NCBI GenBank assembly: GCA_003439945.1
Contig: QVRM01004007.1
Location: 806,001 to 870,000, forward strand
DNA length: 64,000 nt
Origin: Dermanyssus gallinae
Lineage: Eukaryota; Arthropoda; Arachnida; Mesostigmata; Dermanyssidae
Direction: 5' to 3'
How positions within the stretch are numbered: position 1 is the first letter of the stretch; each line of letters starts with the position of its first letter. Below, piece by piece: positions 11,641 to 21,361 of this stretch. The notes below the pieces were generated by a model. It saw only the letters and a program-made list of their open reading frames with translations, had not been told where the DNA came from and did no database searches. The position numbers and the translations under genes are program-made.

Positions 11641-12859
11641 TGCACGCGGTCCCTAAGAGCTTCTGGAAGCCCGTCGTCATAAATAATGGGCCATTCAGTC
11701 CTATACAGACCCTAAAGGACTGGCTTTAGGTTGGTCGTTACGTAGAATTCGATAATATGGTGGTTTCTTAGTGACCCTTCGTGTTGTCAAATTCTCCAGT
11801 TTAAAATCCTGTGGGCCTCTGTGCGCTGCGTGATAGTTAGATTTATAGATATATAGATATACAGATAGATAGCTGGAGGAAAAGGCATCCGTATTAAAAA
11901 CGACCAGGCCCATGGCCGCCAACCATTTTTTTTTAAGAATTGGTCCTGCTGATGGAAGCAGGCATCACAATGGTGTCAATAGTGGTAGGACCTAACGTTA
12001 AAATGAGACTAAGAGTCGAACTCGATTGATGCGTAGGTCAGCCAGACAGCTGAACAAGGCTGTTCTCAAAACAGCAGTTATCACGAAAGGTTTTAGCTGT
12101 GGATGTTTTGACAGCAGACCAGTTAATTCGAAGCAGACAATAGTTATGTGGTTGTTAACATGACAGTAGGAATTGATGATGGCACAGCATTCACAAATCC
12201 GATCAATGCGTCGTACAGCATCACCAGTGTTTGATATGTAGAAACAAAATAAACGGAACGTTATGTGCGAGTGATCAGTTTAACTGCAATATGTTCGCCA
12301 AGTAGGTCGTACGAGACAAATTCGACGTTTAATCAAACTGAGACAAAAGTTCATATCCATCCTCTCTGGTGCCACGGTGCAGTCGAAAGCAATGAAAATG
12401 GTTATTAAAGAAGAATTCAGCGTCCGTAATAGCCTGACTAAACCAGGTTTGCACAGAAACATGAGATTCATAATGTTGGTAACACTGTAAGATAAAACAC
12501 ACCGGGGTATTTTGTTTTGTTCCTGAGCGTGCGTTGAATTATATGCTGTTTAAACGCCCGGTAATTAGACCGGCGATGCCCCGTTTGGAAAATCGATTGA
12601 GAGCCACCGACTGGGCTGGTGTCACCTGAAGGCGCACAGTCGCAATTTTCGATCGCGTTCTTTCAGAACACGGCCAAAGAACATGATGGCACAACATTTA
12701 TGACAGCCCCAGATGCCCAGAAATTGGGACTTAGCACTTATGGATGTCCAAGACTGTGGTGCGAGAAGCGATTCTCTACAAATCTACTTTTTGTTACTCC
12801 TGGCAAGAGTGAAGATAATATTATCAGCTGATGACTTTCTGGGCGCTTGCGCTTGGTCG
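11641..12859. other. unassigned stretch
   Basis: No domain recognised. The minus-strand frames at 11701-11922 and 12280-12471 are short and anonymous. They could be decayed upstream parts of the R1-like element, but no endonuclease motif is readable. Confidence 0.35.
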
Positions 12860-12957
12860 AACGCAAGTGCTCTCTGCGGTGAGAGCACTTGCGTTGTCAA
12901 GCTTCATGTCAGCCTTCATGTCAATAAACCTTGGTGTGTTTATTGACATGAAGGCTG
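12860..12957. repeat. two adjacent perfect hairpins
   Basis: Hairpin 1: 12860-12874 pairs perfectly with 12881-12895 (15 bp, 6-nt loop TGCGGT). Hairpin 2: 12910-12929 pairs perfectly with 12938-12957 (20 bp, 8-nt loop CTTGGTGT). They are 14 bp apart. Neither is A/T-only, so they are not a by-product of microsatellite sequence. Function unknown. Confidence 0.9.
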
Positions 12958-13739
12958 CGGGAGCTGCTGCTGTGGATGGGAACGATACGGCTGTCCGCAA
13001 GAAGGGCGTCGTGACGATCGGTGTGTCTGAGTTTGGCTTTGCTCTCCAAAAGCTCAGAACTGATTAAAACAATTTCAAGACGCTAACTGAGCACAATGTT
13101 AGTGAGAACAGCAATGCGCTGTATGATCGTTGAATAGTTGCTGGTGGGTGGCTTTTGTCTGCAGATGGCACACGCCAAGTTTTGCGTGTTCGCAGCGTCT
13201 TAACTAAAGCATTTGCTGTGACCGATTGCGGTACCACAGCCCAAGCGAGGCAACAATGCCAGGAACGCTACAGCAGATATAGGGTTAATTAACTGACAAC
13301 CTGCCTGCTGTTCCTCTCCACCTCGCCTTGTGGCCTGGATGACGAAAGTAGTATTTTTAGCCAATCTTAGCCATACGTGTCGATTATAAAAATATAAGCC
13401 CTCAAACGTCTTCGAAACTCAAATATTTCTTGTACCCGTGTTATAAGTTTGCCGCACTTATTTCAGATTACTGCATCCCTTTGCTCAAGGCAGGTAAAGT
13501 AAATACACGTTGGTATACTATATGTAAAGTACGACGTTTATTTATTCTTAATTTGTTTATATAAAAAAGTATTTATGATTTAATGTTATGGTTACAGGGA
13601 AATGTGAATAGCTAACTACATTTGGGCTTGTGAGGAGTTCTAACAGTCGAGCTTATCCTCGAGACAGCCCCTCATTGTAAAGTATAAAGCAATAAATTGC
13701 CAAAACAATCATGGCCGTAACAATGATGCATATTTGTAA
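12958..13739. other. unassigned stretch
   Basis: No recognisable coding or repeat feature. Confidence 0.4.
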
Positions 13740-13835
13740 TAGCATTATTTGTTTACTAAAAGAAGGTGGCACAAGTGCATTGCAGCTACTGAGAGCTATT
13801 CTAAAGGAATTAGAACTTTTGATTTACTCTCGGAG
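13740..13835 (+). pseudogene. mariner transposase C-terminal fragment
   Basis: The plus-strand frame reads [17 protein letters not shown], matching the mariner C-terminal signature W.KRW.KCI...G.YFEG. A 25-bp stretch (AGAAGGTGGCACAAG...) is shared with the mariner tail at 46.63 kb, so the two may be from one lineage. The catalytic domain is not visible upstream. Confidence 0.5.
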
Positions 13836-14039
13836 TATAGGTCAATGCAAAAGCTTTTGCTGTTTGGTATCCACTCGCTTCGAAGGCTTACAGCGATATC
13901 TAGGCAACATCAGCATAAGAACGGTTTGACGCAGAGATATCTTCGTACAGGCCGGGCAGGTAGATGCATAATATTTCGTACACGCTTCAAAGCACAGTCG
14001 ACCGATGCACTCTTTGCACTCCGCGTGGAAGTCCGTATT

Positions 14040-14560
14040 TTATGGTAAATGTGGAAAGTGTGGACCGTGGAAGGTGATGGCAGCCATGAACTATGTATCT
14101 GGTATAGAAGTGGCAATTGTCACGTGCGAAACGAAACCAGAAGCATTAAAATGTGCAGGCCGCCAACCTCCCATCGGATTTATTTAACTTTATTTTGCCA
14201 TTCCGAGACAAATCTTTCGAATGGTACTGCACGCAGCGCCTTCAACCTCAATCAAATTCTCTCAACAGTCGGTGCACAGCCTGATACGCGTGGACAAAGC
14301 GGTTCCTGGCCCGCATTGACAAGCAAAATACTAGTTTTATGTACATTTTGAAATACCTTTTAAGCTAACCAAAGCTTTCCCGAGTGAAGTGACTTTGTAC
14401 TCTGTCAAGACCACGCACCAGCCTTGGAACATTCTTGAGGTAAAAGAGTGCTACTGCCGTCGAGACGGACAGTTGCTGGACGTTGACGGGAGTCGACAAA
14501 CTAAGGGTTCACCGCCGCAACTTCTAACGCCTTTGGTAGCCAATTGACCCCCTCTTTTAA
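14040..14560 (-). pseudogene. family A retrotransposon fragment (A3)
   Basis: Nucleotide-level match to the C-terminal half of copy A1. For example CTATGTATCTGG..TAGAAGTGGCAATTGTCAC corresponds to the zinc-knuckle-proximal part of A1 near 2770-2800, and the order of blocks matches A1 2770-3330. It reads on the minus strand and is broken by many stops. It covers only the region after the catalytic palm. Confidence 0.75.
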
Positions 14561-15089
14561 TACTCCGGTTTAATTTAGCTGACAAAATCGGCAAACAGAA
14601 CCGTGAAGAGGATCTAGCTCAGTCGGACATCTTGCAAGGTGCCCGCAGTTTACCTTAGCCGCAACACCTTCTGCTCATCTTACTAGTGAGATGTCCAAGA
14701 AGATCAACACGAGTCTCTACTGCCAACAACCCCATTAAGTGCAAAAAAATTGAGTCTACAACTCGTGAACAGGAAGGGAATCATCTTTTATTAAGACAAC
14801 GCCTGACCCTAGCCAGTGAGTAACACCACTTATAAAGACAATATGCGACTTGGACTGCGAATTCATTAAGCACTCACTTTATTTTTTTTATTCTTGTACC
14901 TTTAGACTATTACCTATACCAGTACGTACAAAACGTTCTGACTGGAAGAAATTCCAGTCTTTCGAGGACGCTCAAAATTAAATAAATTGCTTTCTCGTCA
15001 TCAGGCAACACACTCTTTACAAAAGAAAGATTGAAAGGCTGGTTGATCGTTGGTAGGATATGACTGCAAGAGGAAGAAATTTCATTGAT
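14561..15089. other. unassigned spacer
   Basis: No recognisable element. Confidence 0.4.
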
Positions 15090-15168
15090 GATTAAATAAA
15101 ATCGCAGGTTCTTGCAAATATGCGTAATTGCTTTAGGCAAAAACGACAAGAACTCCTGCATCATTCTA

Positions 15169-15174
<6 letters not shown>
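15090..15174 (+). repeat. 85-bp module recurring beside transposon ends
   Basis: This 85-bp stretch (starting GATTAAATAAAATCGCAGG, with AGGCAAAAACG in the middle) aligns with 17774-17857 in the same orientation and with the reverse complement of 19456-19531. In each case it directly abuts a (TA)n or TATA run that adjoins a transposon terminus (CAGGGTG or CAGTCCC). See findings. Confidence 0.6.

Positions 15175-15212
<38 letters not shown>
15174..15212. repeat. (TA)n microsatellite
   Basis: AT dinucleotide run ending in the TA that forms the left flank of the foldback element at 15213. Confidence 0.95.
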
Positions 15213-15215
<3 letters not shown>

Positions 15216-16287
15216 GGTGTTGCAGAAATTTTTCATAATAGAATATACAAATTGTAGAGCTCGTTAAAGCAAATATTTTTTCCAATGGAACATGGTCTCT
15301 GAGAAGTCTTGTTTCGGAGTGAGAGCGAAATTACTACAATTTGTGACACTAGTGTTTTTGCCCGACATAGGAGCATAAAATGTGCTGTTGCGAGACAACC
15401 AGTCCTCCTATACAGAAACTAAACACACTGTCGGGTTCGTGAGACAATTCTGCTTCTTCCGAAGAATATACAAGGCCGGTCAGAAGATGCGACACGGTCG
15501 TTTAGAAGAGAATTCGTCAAAAATGAAGTTTTTTTATTAGCTTTCACGCCAAATACTTCAGAATCATAACCCTACGACCACCCACGTGTTCAAAGCTAAC
15601 ATATTCGGCAAATGCGCATTTCATGGCGATCATTTTGGTACCAAACTTATGGCAATGCGAGCTGTGGTTGCAGAGTAATTACGATTTTTCGGTGGGATGT
15701 CCAGATTAAGTGCATGAAAAATGACTGTGTGGCGACGTTCACTACCGCCGACGTGTCGCGCGACAGCCGCAGCGCGTCATTTTCATGCACTTAATCTCGA
15801 CATGTTCGCCGAAAAACCGTAATTACTCTGCAACCACAGCTCGCATTGCCGTAAGTTTGGTACCAAAATAATCGTCATGAAATGCGCATTTGCTAAATAT
15901 GTTAGCTTTGAACACGTAGGTGGTCGTAGGGTTATGATTCTGAAGTATTTGGCGTGAAAGCTAATAAAAAACTTCATTTTTGACGAATTCTTTTCTAAAC
16001 GACCGTGTCGCATCTTCTGACCGGCCTTGTATATTCTTCGGAAGAAGCAGAATTGTCTCACGAACCCGACAGTGTGTTTAGTTTCTGTATAGGAGGACTG
16101 GTTGTCTCGCAACAGCACATTTTATGCTCCTATGTCGGGCAAAAACACTAGTGTCACAAATTGTAGTAATTTCGCTCTCACTCCGAAACAAGACTTCTCA
16201 GAGACCATGTTCCATTGGAAAAAATATTTGCTTTAACGAGCTCTACAATTTGTATATTCTATTATGCAAAATTTCTGCAACACCGTG
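15213..16287. mobile_element. near-perfect 1.08-kb foldback element (FB-2)
   Basis: Arms 15213-15725 and 15776-16287 are reverse complements with only a small number of differences by eye. The ends CAGGGTGTTGCAG / CTGCAACACCGTG are each flanked by TA, consistent with a TA target duplication and Tc1/mariner-type mobilisation (inference). The 50-bp apex (15726-15775) is GC-rich, unlike the arms, and holds a perfect 12-bp palindrome TGTCGCGCGACA at 15754-15765. A 111-codon minus-strand frame (15783-16118) lies in one arm. It has no recognised domain, and related copies do not keep the frame, so I treat it as chance. High arm identity means recent insertion or ongoing gene conversion. Cruciform or hairpin formation is expected if the DNA is single-stranded. 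Confidence 0.9.
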
Positions 16288-16303
16288 TATATAAAAATAT
16301 CCA

Positions 16304-16965
16304 GTCCGTAGCGGTGGACGTTGGCGGAAGAAAGAATATTACAGTGTAGAAGTAAGTCTTTAGCCGTAGGCTGCAGGTTCTAGAGTTCCAGTATTCCAAG
16401 TGCAGGCTACGGCCAAAGTTCTACCTCTACACTGTAATGTTCATCCGTTCCTCAACGTCTACCGCTACCTCTGCAACGAGTATCAGGAAGTATAAATACA
16501 GAGTATGTACTTTTTCTTGATGCGTTAACAGCTAACATAATAAGAATAATAAAACCCCGGTGGAAACAAAGAGGAAAACAATGAGAGTACACAAAACACA
16601 TGAAGAGCCGACGGAGGCAAAGGCAAACTAACTATGGTGGCCCGCGTGGCAGTTGCCGAACATGAAAACGCTTCCCCAAAGGAAAGCTTCTCATTGTTGA
16701 GTGTCGAAAAAGCCACGCTACCACTCACTGAGTCTTTGTCAACAGCAAACACTATGAACGTGTCTATGGCTTCAGCTAATGCTTTTCCAAATGTGGGGCT
16801 CGGGAGACTGCTGGTACGCCCAAGTCCTAGCACAGTACATTCCAAAGCTAGTCATGAGAGTGGAAGTGCAAATGCGGCCAGGATGTAATCTCGAGGAACA
16901 CAGCAAAGAGGTAGCGAAGACAGTTTAGTCGCAGATCGAGTCCATCTGGATGGAGTCGACACAGA
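16304..16965 (+). repeat. low-copy repeat unit U, copy a
   Basis: Begins with an imperfect hairpin (16304-16390 against 16393-16476, about 80% by eye, built on GTAGCGGT.GACGTTG and ATTACAGTGTAGA). It then continues as sequence that aligns with 19590-20193: AATAAAACCC.GGT.GAAACAAAGA, then ATGGTGGCCCGCG, then CGCAGATCGAGTCCATC at the end. It starts immediately after the foldback element. It does not match a transposon family I know. Confidence 0.7.
16634..16888 (+). CDS. short ORF in repeat unit U (copy a)
   Basis: An 84-codon frame starting MVARVAVAEH. It aligns colinearly, in the same frame and without indels for about 55 codons, with the frame at 19852-20136: shared VEKATLPL, ESLS, ANT, VS. 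Replacement differences outnumber silent ones by eye, so there is no clear sign of purifying selection. The product would be Ser/Ala-rich with no recognisable domain. It may be a remnant of a gag-like or nonautonomous-element ORF. Confidence 0.25.
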   Translation: MVARVAVAEHENASPKESFSLLSVEKATLPLTESLSTANTMNVSMASANAFPNVGLGRLLVRPSPSTVHSKASHESGSANAARM

Positions 16966-17773
16966 ATTCGAAAGGGCTTTTTCGTATTGTGATTACGCGA
17001 AAGGTCGAACAAATCATGAACGGGGAAAACGTGGTGGGTAGCGAGTATTTCTATGGCAACCTATAATGCAACTAGGCACAAATCACTCAGGTGGCTTCTC
17101 AGATAGAAAGGTTAAATAAAGGTGTGTTCATATCAATAAAACGAAAGATGTAAAATAGAAAAGTTGTTATTGCGATCACTGCAGACAAAGTTTCTACGAT
17201 TCCATTAAGCTCCGCCAGCTGAAGTGTTCTTAGCCTGCAGGGAGCACAAGATTGTCGTGTCCAATGAAAGTAAATAACTGGGATACATAGCCGCAAACGG
17301 ATAAAATAAAGAAAGTAGTTTACAGAAACTGCAGTGAAACCGGTCACTAGGCAGCTTGCGATAGGAATATGTCTGAAGTGGGTTTTCTAGCAGTGCATTC
17401 ATCGATATGCGCGCTACGCTTTTATGAAATGCAGTCTACAAACGCAAAATACGTGACTGGCACACAGTCTACTGCAGTAAGTTAGTACAGCGTATCCGAG
17501 TGCTAAGACGGTTAACATGATAAACCAAACTCAATATACGCGCATAAAGCACCTGGTGTTCCGCTCTGAGTTAGATAGCATTTTCTCTAAGTTCCTTAGT
17601 CTTTATCGTAAGGTTATGGTAGTCGAGACGACGTTTAGCTTAGAGACATAAATACATAGATTACTTTGAGCTTACGATGATTCTGCAAAAAGGGCTTGCT
17701 CAAAAAGAAGATATCTTACCGACGCCAACGTCGTCTTGTAATTTAGATTGGAGTGATTTTAACTACAGCTAAT
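16966..17773. other. unassigned spacer
   Basis: No recognised element between unit U copy a and the Tc1 inverted end. Confidence 0.4.
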
Positions 17774-18196
17774 TATTAAATGAAACCGGAAGTTCTTAAA
17801 AATTCGTATTTTAGCTTTAAGCAAATACGGCAAAAACCTTTGCATCAATCCAGTATACAGTCCCTGAAAAAAATATAGGGCCACCCATGTTTGCCACATT
17901 TCACGCATTTATTATAACCGATTGTGTAAAGATCATATGATACATGCTCACAGAGTAACAGCGGATACTTTTATCGACATTTGGGGTATCGGGTTACCTT
18001 AAAATACAAGATTTCGACATTTGGCACAGCTACGCTGCGAAAAAATTATAAAGTCACCACCAAGATGCATGTCTTAGCGAGTGAATTGAGTGGAATAACA
18101 ACGTTTGGGCTCATTTAACGGCTCGACAGAAACAAAGGCAGACCTCCTACCAGAAGTTTTTTCTTTGTTGAAACGATAGGCTTAGGCTGGCGCCTC

Positions 18197-19153
18197 ATGG
18201 GTAAAGAAAAGGCCCATATCAAGGTTTATAAGAACATCGGCCTCTCTAATCGCAAAATTTCCCGTCAATTAAGGCGTTGTGTCTAAGAAGTAAATAACTT
18301 TGTTAATTTAGGTAAAAAATACGCCGTAAAAAAAAGAGTTCAGGCGTCCAAATTCTATTTTGGAACGAAACAACCTGCAATTCTGAAGAAAGCGTCGAAC
18401 TCTGCGCCCTCAGCGAGGGCGATTGCGGCGGCGGCCGACGTGCAAACGAACGTGCGAAATGTGCAAAGCTTCCTCAGGAAGACACATTGGCAAAATACAC
18501 AAGAAAAAACAACGATTGACCGCTGACCGATGAAAGCTCGTCTTGACTTCACCCACGATAAAATGTCATGGACAACTGAGTGCCCACGATACGATGTCAT
18601 GGACCACTGAGTGACACAGAGTGCTTTTTTCGAATGAAAAAGTTTAGCTTTGATGAACCGGATCGATATAACTATTATTTGCTTGAAGTCCGCAAGGAAA
18701 AACGAATTTTGTCAAAACGTCACTCAGGTGGCGGTTCAGTGGTGATCTGGGCTGCTGTCGGGTATTATACAAAGTCGCCGATTGTTTTTTAGACGGTCGT
18801 GTTTATTCGACGCGCTACGGGGATTTACTAAAAGAGCAATCGGCGCATTTTAAGCTGATGGGAGGGCCAGACTTCGTTTTTACGCACGATAACGCCCCGA
18901 CTCACACCGCCAGGCGGATCGCAAGCTGGTTCGACCAACGTCACATTGAAGTCCTTCGCTGGCCTGCACTCTCACCTGATCTTAATATGATCCAGAATGT
19001 GTGGAGCTAGCTCGAACAATAAGTTTATACCGATAAAAAACAATTTTCGAGGCTTGGGACGCTCTTGCAAATGTCATCCAAAATTTGTTTAACACTATAC
19101 CAAACCGCACTTTTGAGGTTATCAGACTTAATGGAAAGTTCACTGAGTATTAA
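18197..19153 (+). pseudogene. Tc1-like DD34E transposase, inactivated
   Basis: The transposase would cut and rejoin the element ends. It starts MGKEKAHIK at 18197, with the HTH-like NRKISRQLRR following. Later blocks are KARLDFTHDKMSWTTE, FDEPDRYNYY, KRHSGGGSVVIWAA, HDNAPTH, then WPALSPDLNMIQNVW, and the C-terminus IPNRTFEVI ending at TAA 19151-19153. HDNAPTH supplies the second Asp. Thirty-four residues later the expected Glu is Gln (NMIQNVW for NPIENVW). The first Asp position reads FSNE instead of FSDE. A 31-bp tandem duplication at 18552-18613 shifts the frame just before it, and further stops and frameshifts are present (stop within HCRRCV* near 18280, stop after NVW). Inactive. Confidence 0.85.
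18552..18613. repeat. 31-bp tandem duplication in the transposase
   Basis: Two adjacent 31-bp units, each starting CCCACGATA and ending CTGAGTG, differing at three positions. The length is not a multiple of three, so it shifts the transposase frame. Confidence 0.9.
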
Positions 19154-19589
19154 GTATAGTTGCTAAATGCCGTGAAATTAGCCCAAATGCCGTTAATCCG
19201 CTTAATTATTTTGTTAAAACAGGTATCTTGCTAGTGGCTTTATAATTTATTCGTGGTGTAGCTGTGCCATATGTGAAAATCTCGTGGTTCAAAGTAATCC
19301 GAGACTCCAAATGTCGATAGAAGTTTCCGCTGTTACTCTGTGAGCATGTATCACTGTGATCTTTACACGATTGGCTATAATAAATGCGTAAAATGTAACA
19401 AAAATGGGTGGCCCTATATTTTTTTCGGGGACTGTATATATATATATATATATATTCGATGGATGCAAAAGTTTTTGCCGTTTTTGCTTAAAGCTAAAAT
19501 ACGAATTATTAAACATTTCCGGTTTCATTTATCATAAGTCATATATATTTATATATATATTTGCACATATAAGCGTCGCCTGATACTCA

Positions 19590-20193
19590 AGGACCCCGGA
19601 AAGTGCAGCCTACTTGCAAATTTTTGCCTCTGCACTGTTCATCCCCTCGTCAACGTGCGCCGCTACCAGGCGCCTGCAGCGAGAAGCATTAAGAAGTACA
19701 GATACAGACTGCCTCTTTTCCCTCGATACGTCAGCAGCTAAGATATGGGAAATTAATAAAACCCTGGTAGAAACAAAGACGGCGGCAGAAAGAGTAAACA
19801 AACTAAAAGTAGATGCAGATGACGAGCCAGTGGAGAAGACGGAAAATTAATATGGTGGCCCGCGAGGCAGTCGCTGAACATAAAGACGCTTCCCCAGAGG
19901 AAAGCTCCTCATTAGTGAATGTCGAAAAAGCCACGCTCCCGCTCGCTGAGTCTTTGTCACCAGCGAACACTGTAGACGTGTCTGTGGCCTCAGCTGGCGC
20001 CTCTCGAAGTCAGAGGGGGGGAGGGTCACAGATGCTGCTGATACGCCCGTTTCCCTGCACAGTATATTTTGAGGCTAGTAATGAGAGTGGGATTTCCAAT
20101 GTAGGCGCAGTGTGTAAACACAAAGAACACAGCTAAGGGAGCAACGAAGGTGCAGTCGCAGATCGAGTCCATCGGGATGAACTCAACGCACGA
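19590..20193 (+). repeat. low-copy repeat unit U, copy b
   Basis: Second copy of the unit at 16304-16965, same orientation, without the left half of its hairpin. It lies 60 bp to the right of the Tc1 outer end. The match ends at CGCAGATCGAGTCCATC near 20175, after which the two copies diverge. Confidence 0.7.
19852..20136 (+). CDS. short ORF in repeat unit U (copy b)
   Basis: A 94-codon frame from ATG 19852 beginning MVAREAVAEH, paralogous to the frame at 16634-16888. The same frame is open from an ATG at 19813. An overlapping frame (19614-19850) just upstream reads into a Glu/Lys-rich stretch ending at a stop two bases before ATG 19852. Function unknown. Confidence 0.25.
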   Translation: MVAREAVAEHKDASPEESSSLVNVEKATLPLAESLSPANTVDVSVASAGASRSQRGGGSQMLLIRPFPCTVYFEASNESGISNVGAVCKHKEHS

Positions 20194-21361
20194 TCCGATA
20201 TTAATGCCGGTGCGGTTTCAAAGTATAGATTACAACGTCTACTATATAAGATATACTATTAGAGTTATTAGAAGATATAATATCGTCATTGAAAAGTGTG
20301 TTGGAATCCGTATTGTTGTTAGTAAGAGTAGCAGATTTTCACAGATTATTTATGCACGATTAGACCTGAGCGTACAGATTAGGAATGAACTAGATGGAGG
20401 GTACGCAGCAAAGGATATCGCCTGGTTTGTTTACCAACGACCGGAGTCGCCTGCGTCAAAAGTTTCATAGCAGGCCGGAAAATCCCGCCATTAATATCTT
20501 GTGTCATCCCAGGTGTGCCGCCCTGACACTGCATCGCAAATATCGTGATGCGCTTTTAACGAGTCTACATAGTACGCGTCGTCTTCGTCAATGATGTTGT
20601 TACCCGTGACTCCGCTGTCTCAGAAGTCGACCTTCGCTTAGCGGCTCCCAGGACTGATTTTTAGATAAAGATGTGACGGCGGGAAACGCCTATCAACGCT
20701 GTCGAGTCCGCCCGCCTGACGGGAACCTGGTCGAGCAACAGGAAGAGAAGCTGTTATCCTGTACCGTCAAGGCTGACACGAATAAACTGGCATCGCCTTT
20801 CAATATGAATTTCGCATTCGGGGGTTACACTAATTAACATTGCTGTCCGTCAACTCAATGCCGGGACAGGCTAGTCTAAGGCGCAATATAGGAATAGGTG
20901 GATATTCGACTGGTCAGACTGACGCTTTACCACTAGAATTACGTGTAGATGATGTTGAAACGCTAAAGCAGTTCTCTGCTAAAAGCCGTCATTTTTTTAT
21001 AAACGTTCTTGCATTGCTCGAAGGTGTAATGCAAACTAAGGCATAGCTCAAGTTCACACGCACGGAATCTAACACCGCTTTGACAAAACAATCGTACTCG
21101 TATTTTGTCGCTATACACTCTAAGAGCTGTACATATTGTGTGTTTCTTTTTGTTCTAAATCAGAAATAATGATAAATCGGCCTAATAACATTTCTCGCAT
21201 GTATGTCTCATCAGAGTAAGATTTAGATTGCTACACTGCTGACAGTGACAGCAATGCCGAAACGGTGCTTAGTAGATGAGAGCACAACTCGTATTCAACC
21301 TACGGAGTAAGCTAAGACAGTAAAGTAAAGTAATATAGGTTTTTAATGCAATGCATATATA
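20194..21361. other. unassigned stretch
   Basis: Several short open frames (20150-20470, 20840-21046) without recognisable domains. No repeat seen. Confidence 0.4.

Larger units (their letters stand above)
17779..19529 (+). mobile_element. Tc1-like DNA transposon with extended inverted ends
   Basis: Inner boundaries: CAGTCCC at 17858 and GGGACTG ending 19434, each next to TA, with inverted repeats of about 130 bp (17858-17990 against 19304-19434). This gives a 1577-bp element of typical Tc1 size and termini. The inverted repeat also extends outwards about 75-80 bp on both sides to AATGAAACCGG (17779) and CCGGTTTCATT (19529), again each next to TA, giving a 1751-bp outer structure. Either the real terminal repeats are about 210 bp, or the Tc1 element landed in the apex of a small palindromic element. 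The right outer arm carries a (TA)n expansion (19435-19455). The orientation follows the transposase. Confidence 0.85.

Noticed and set aside
15783..16118. 111-codon frame inside the foldback arm as a possible element-encoded protein
   Set aside because: No recognisable domain, and the corresponding arm regions in FB-1 and FB-5 do not keep the frame.
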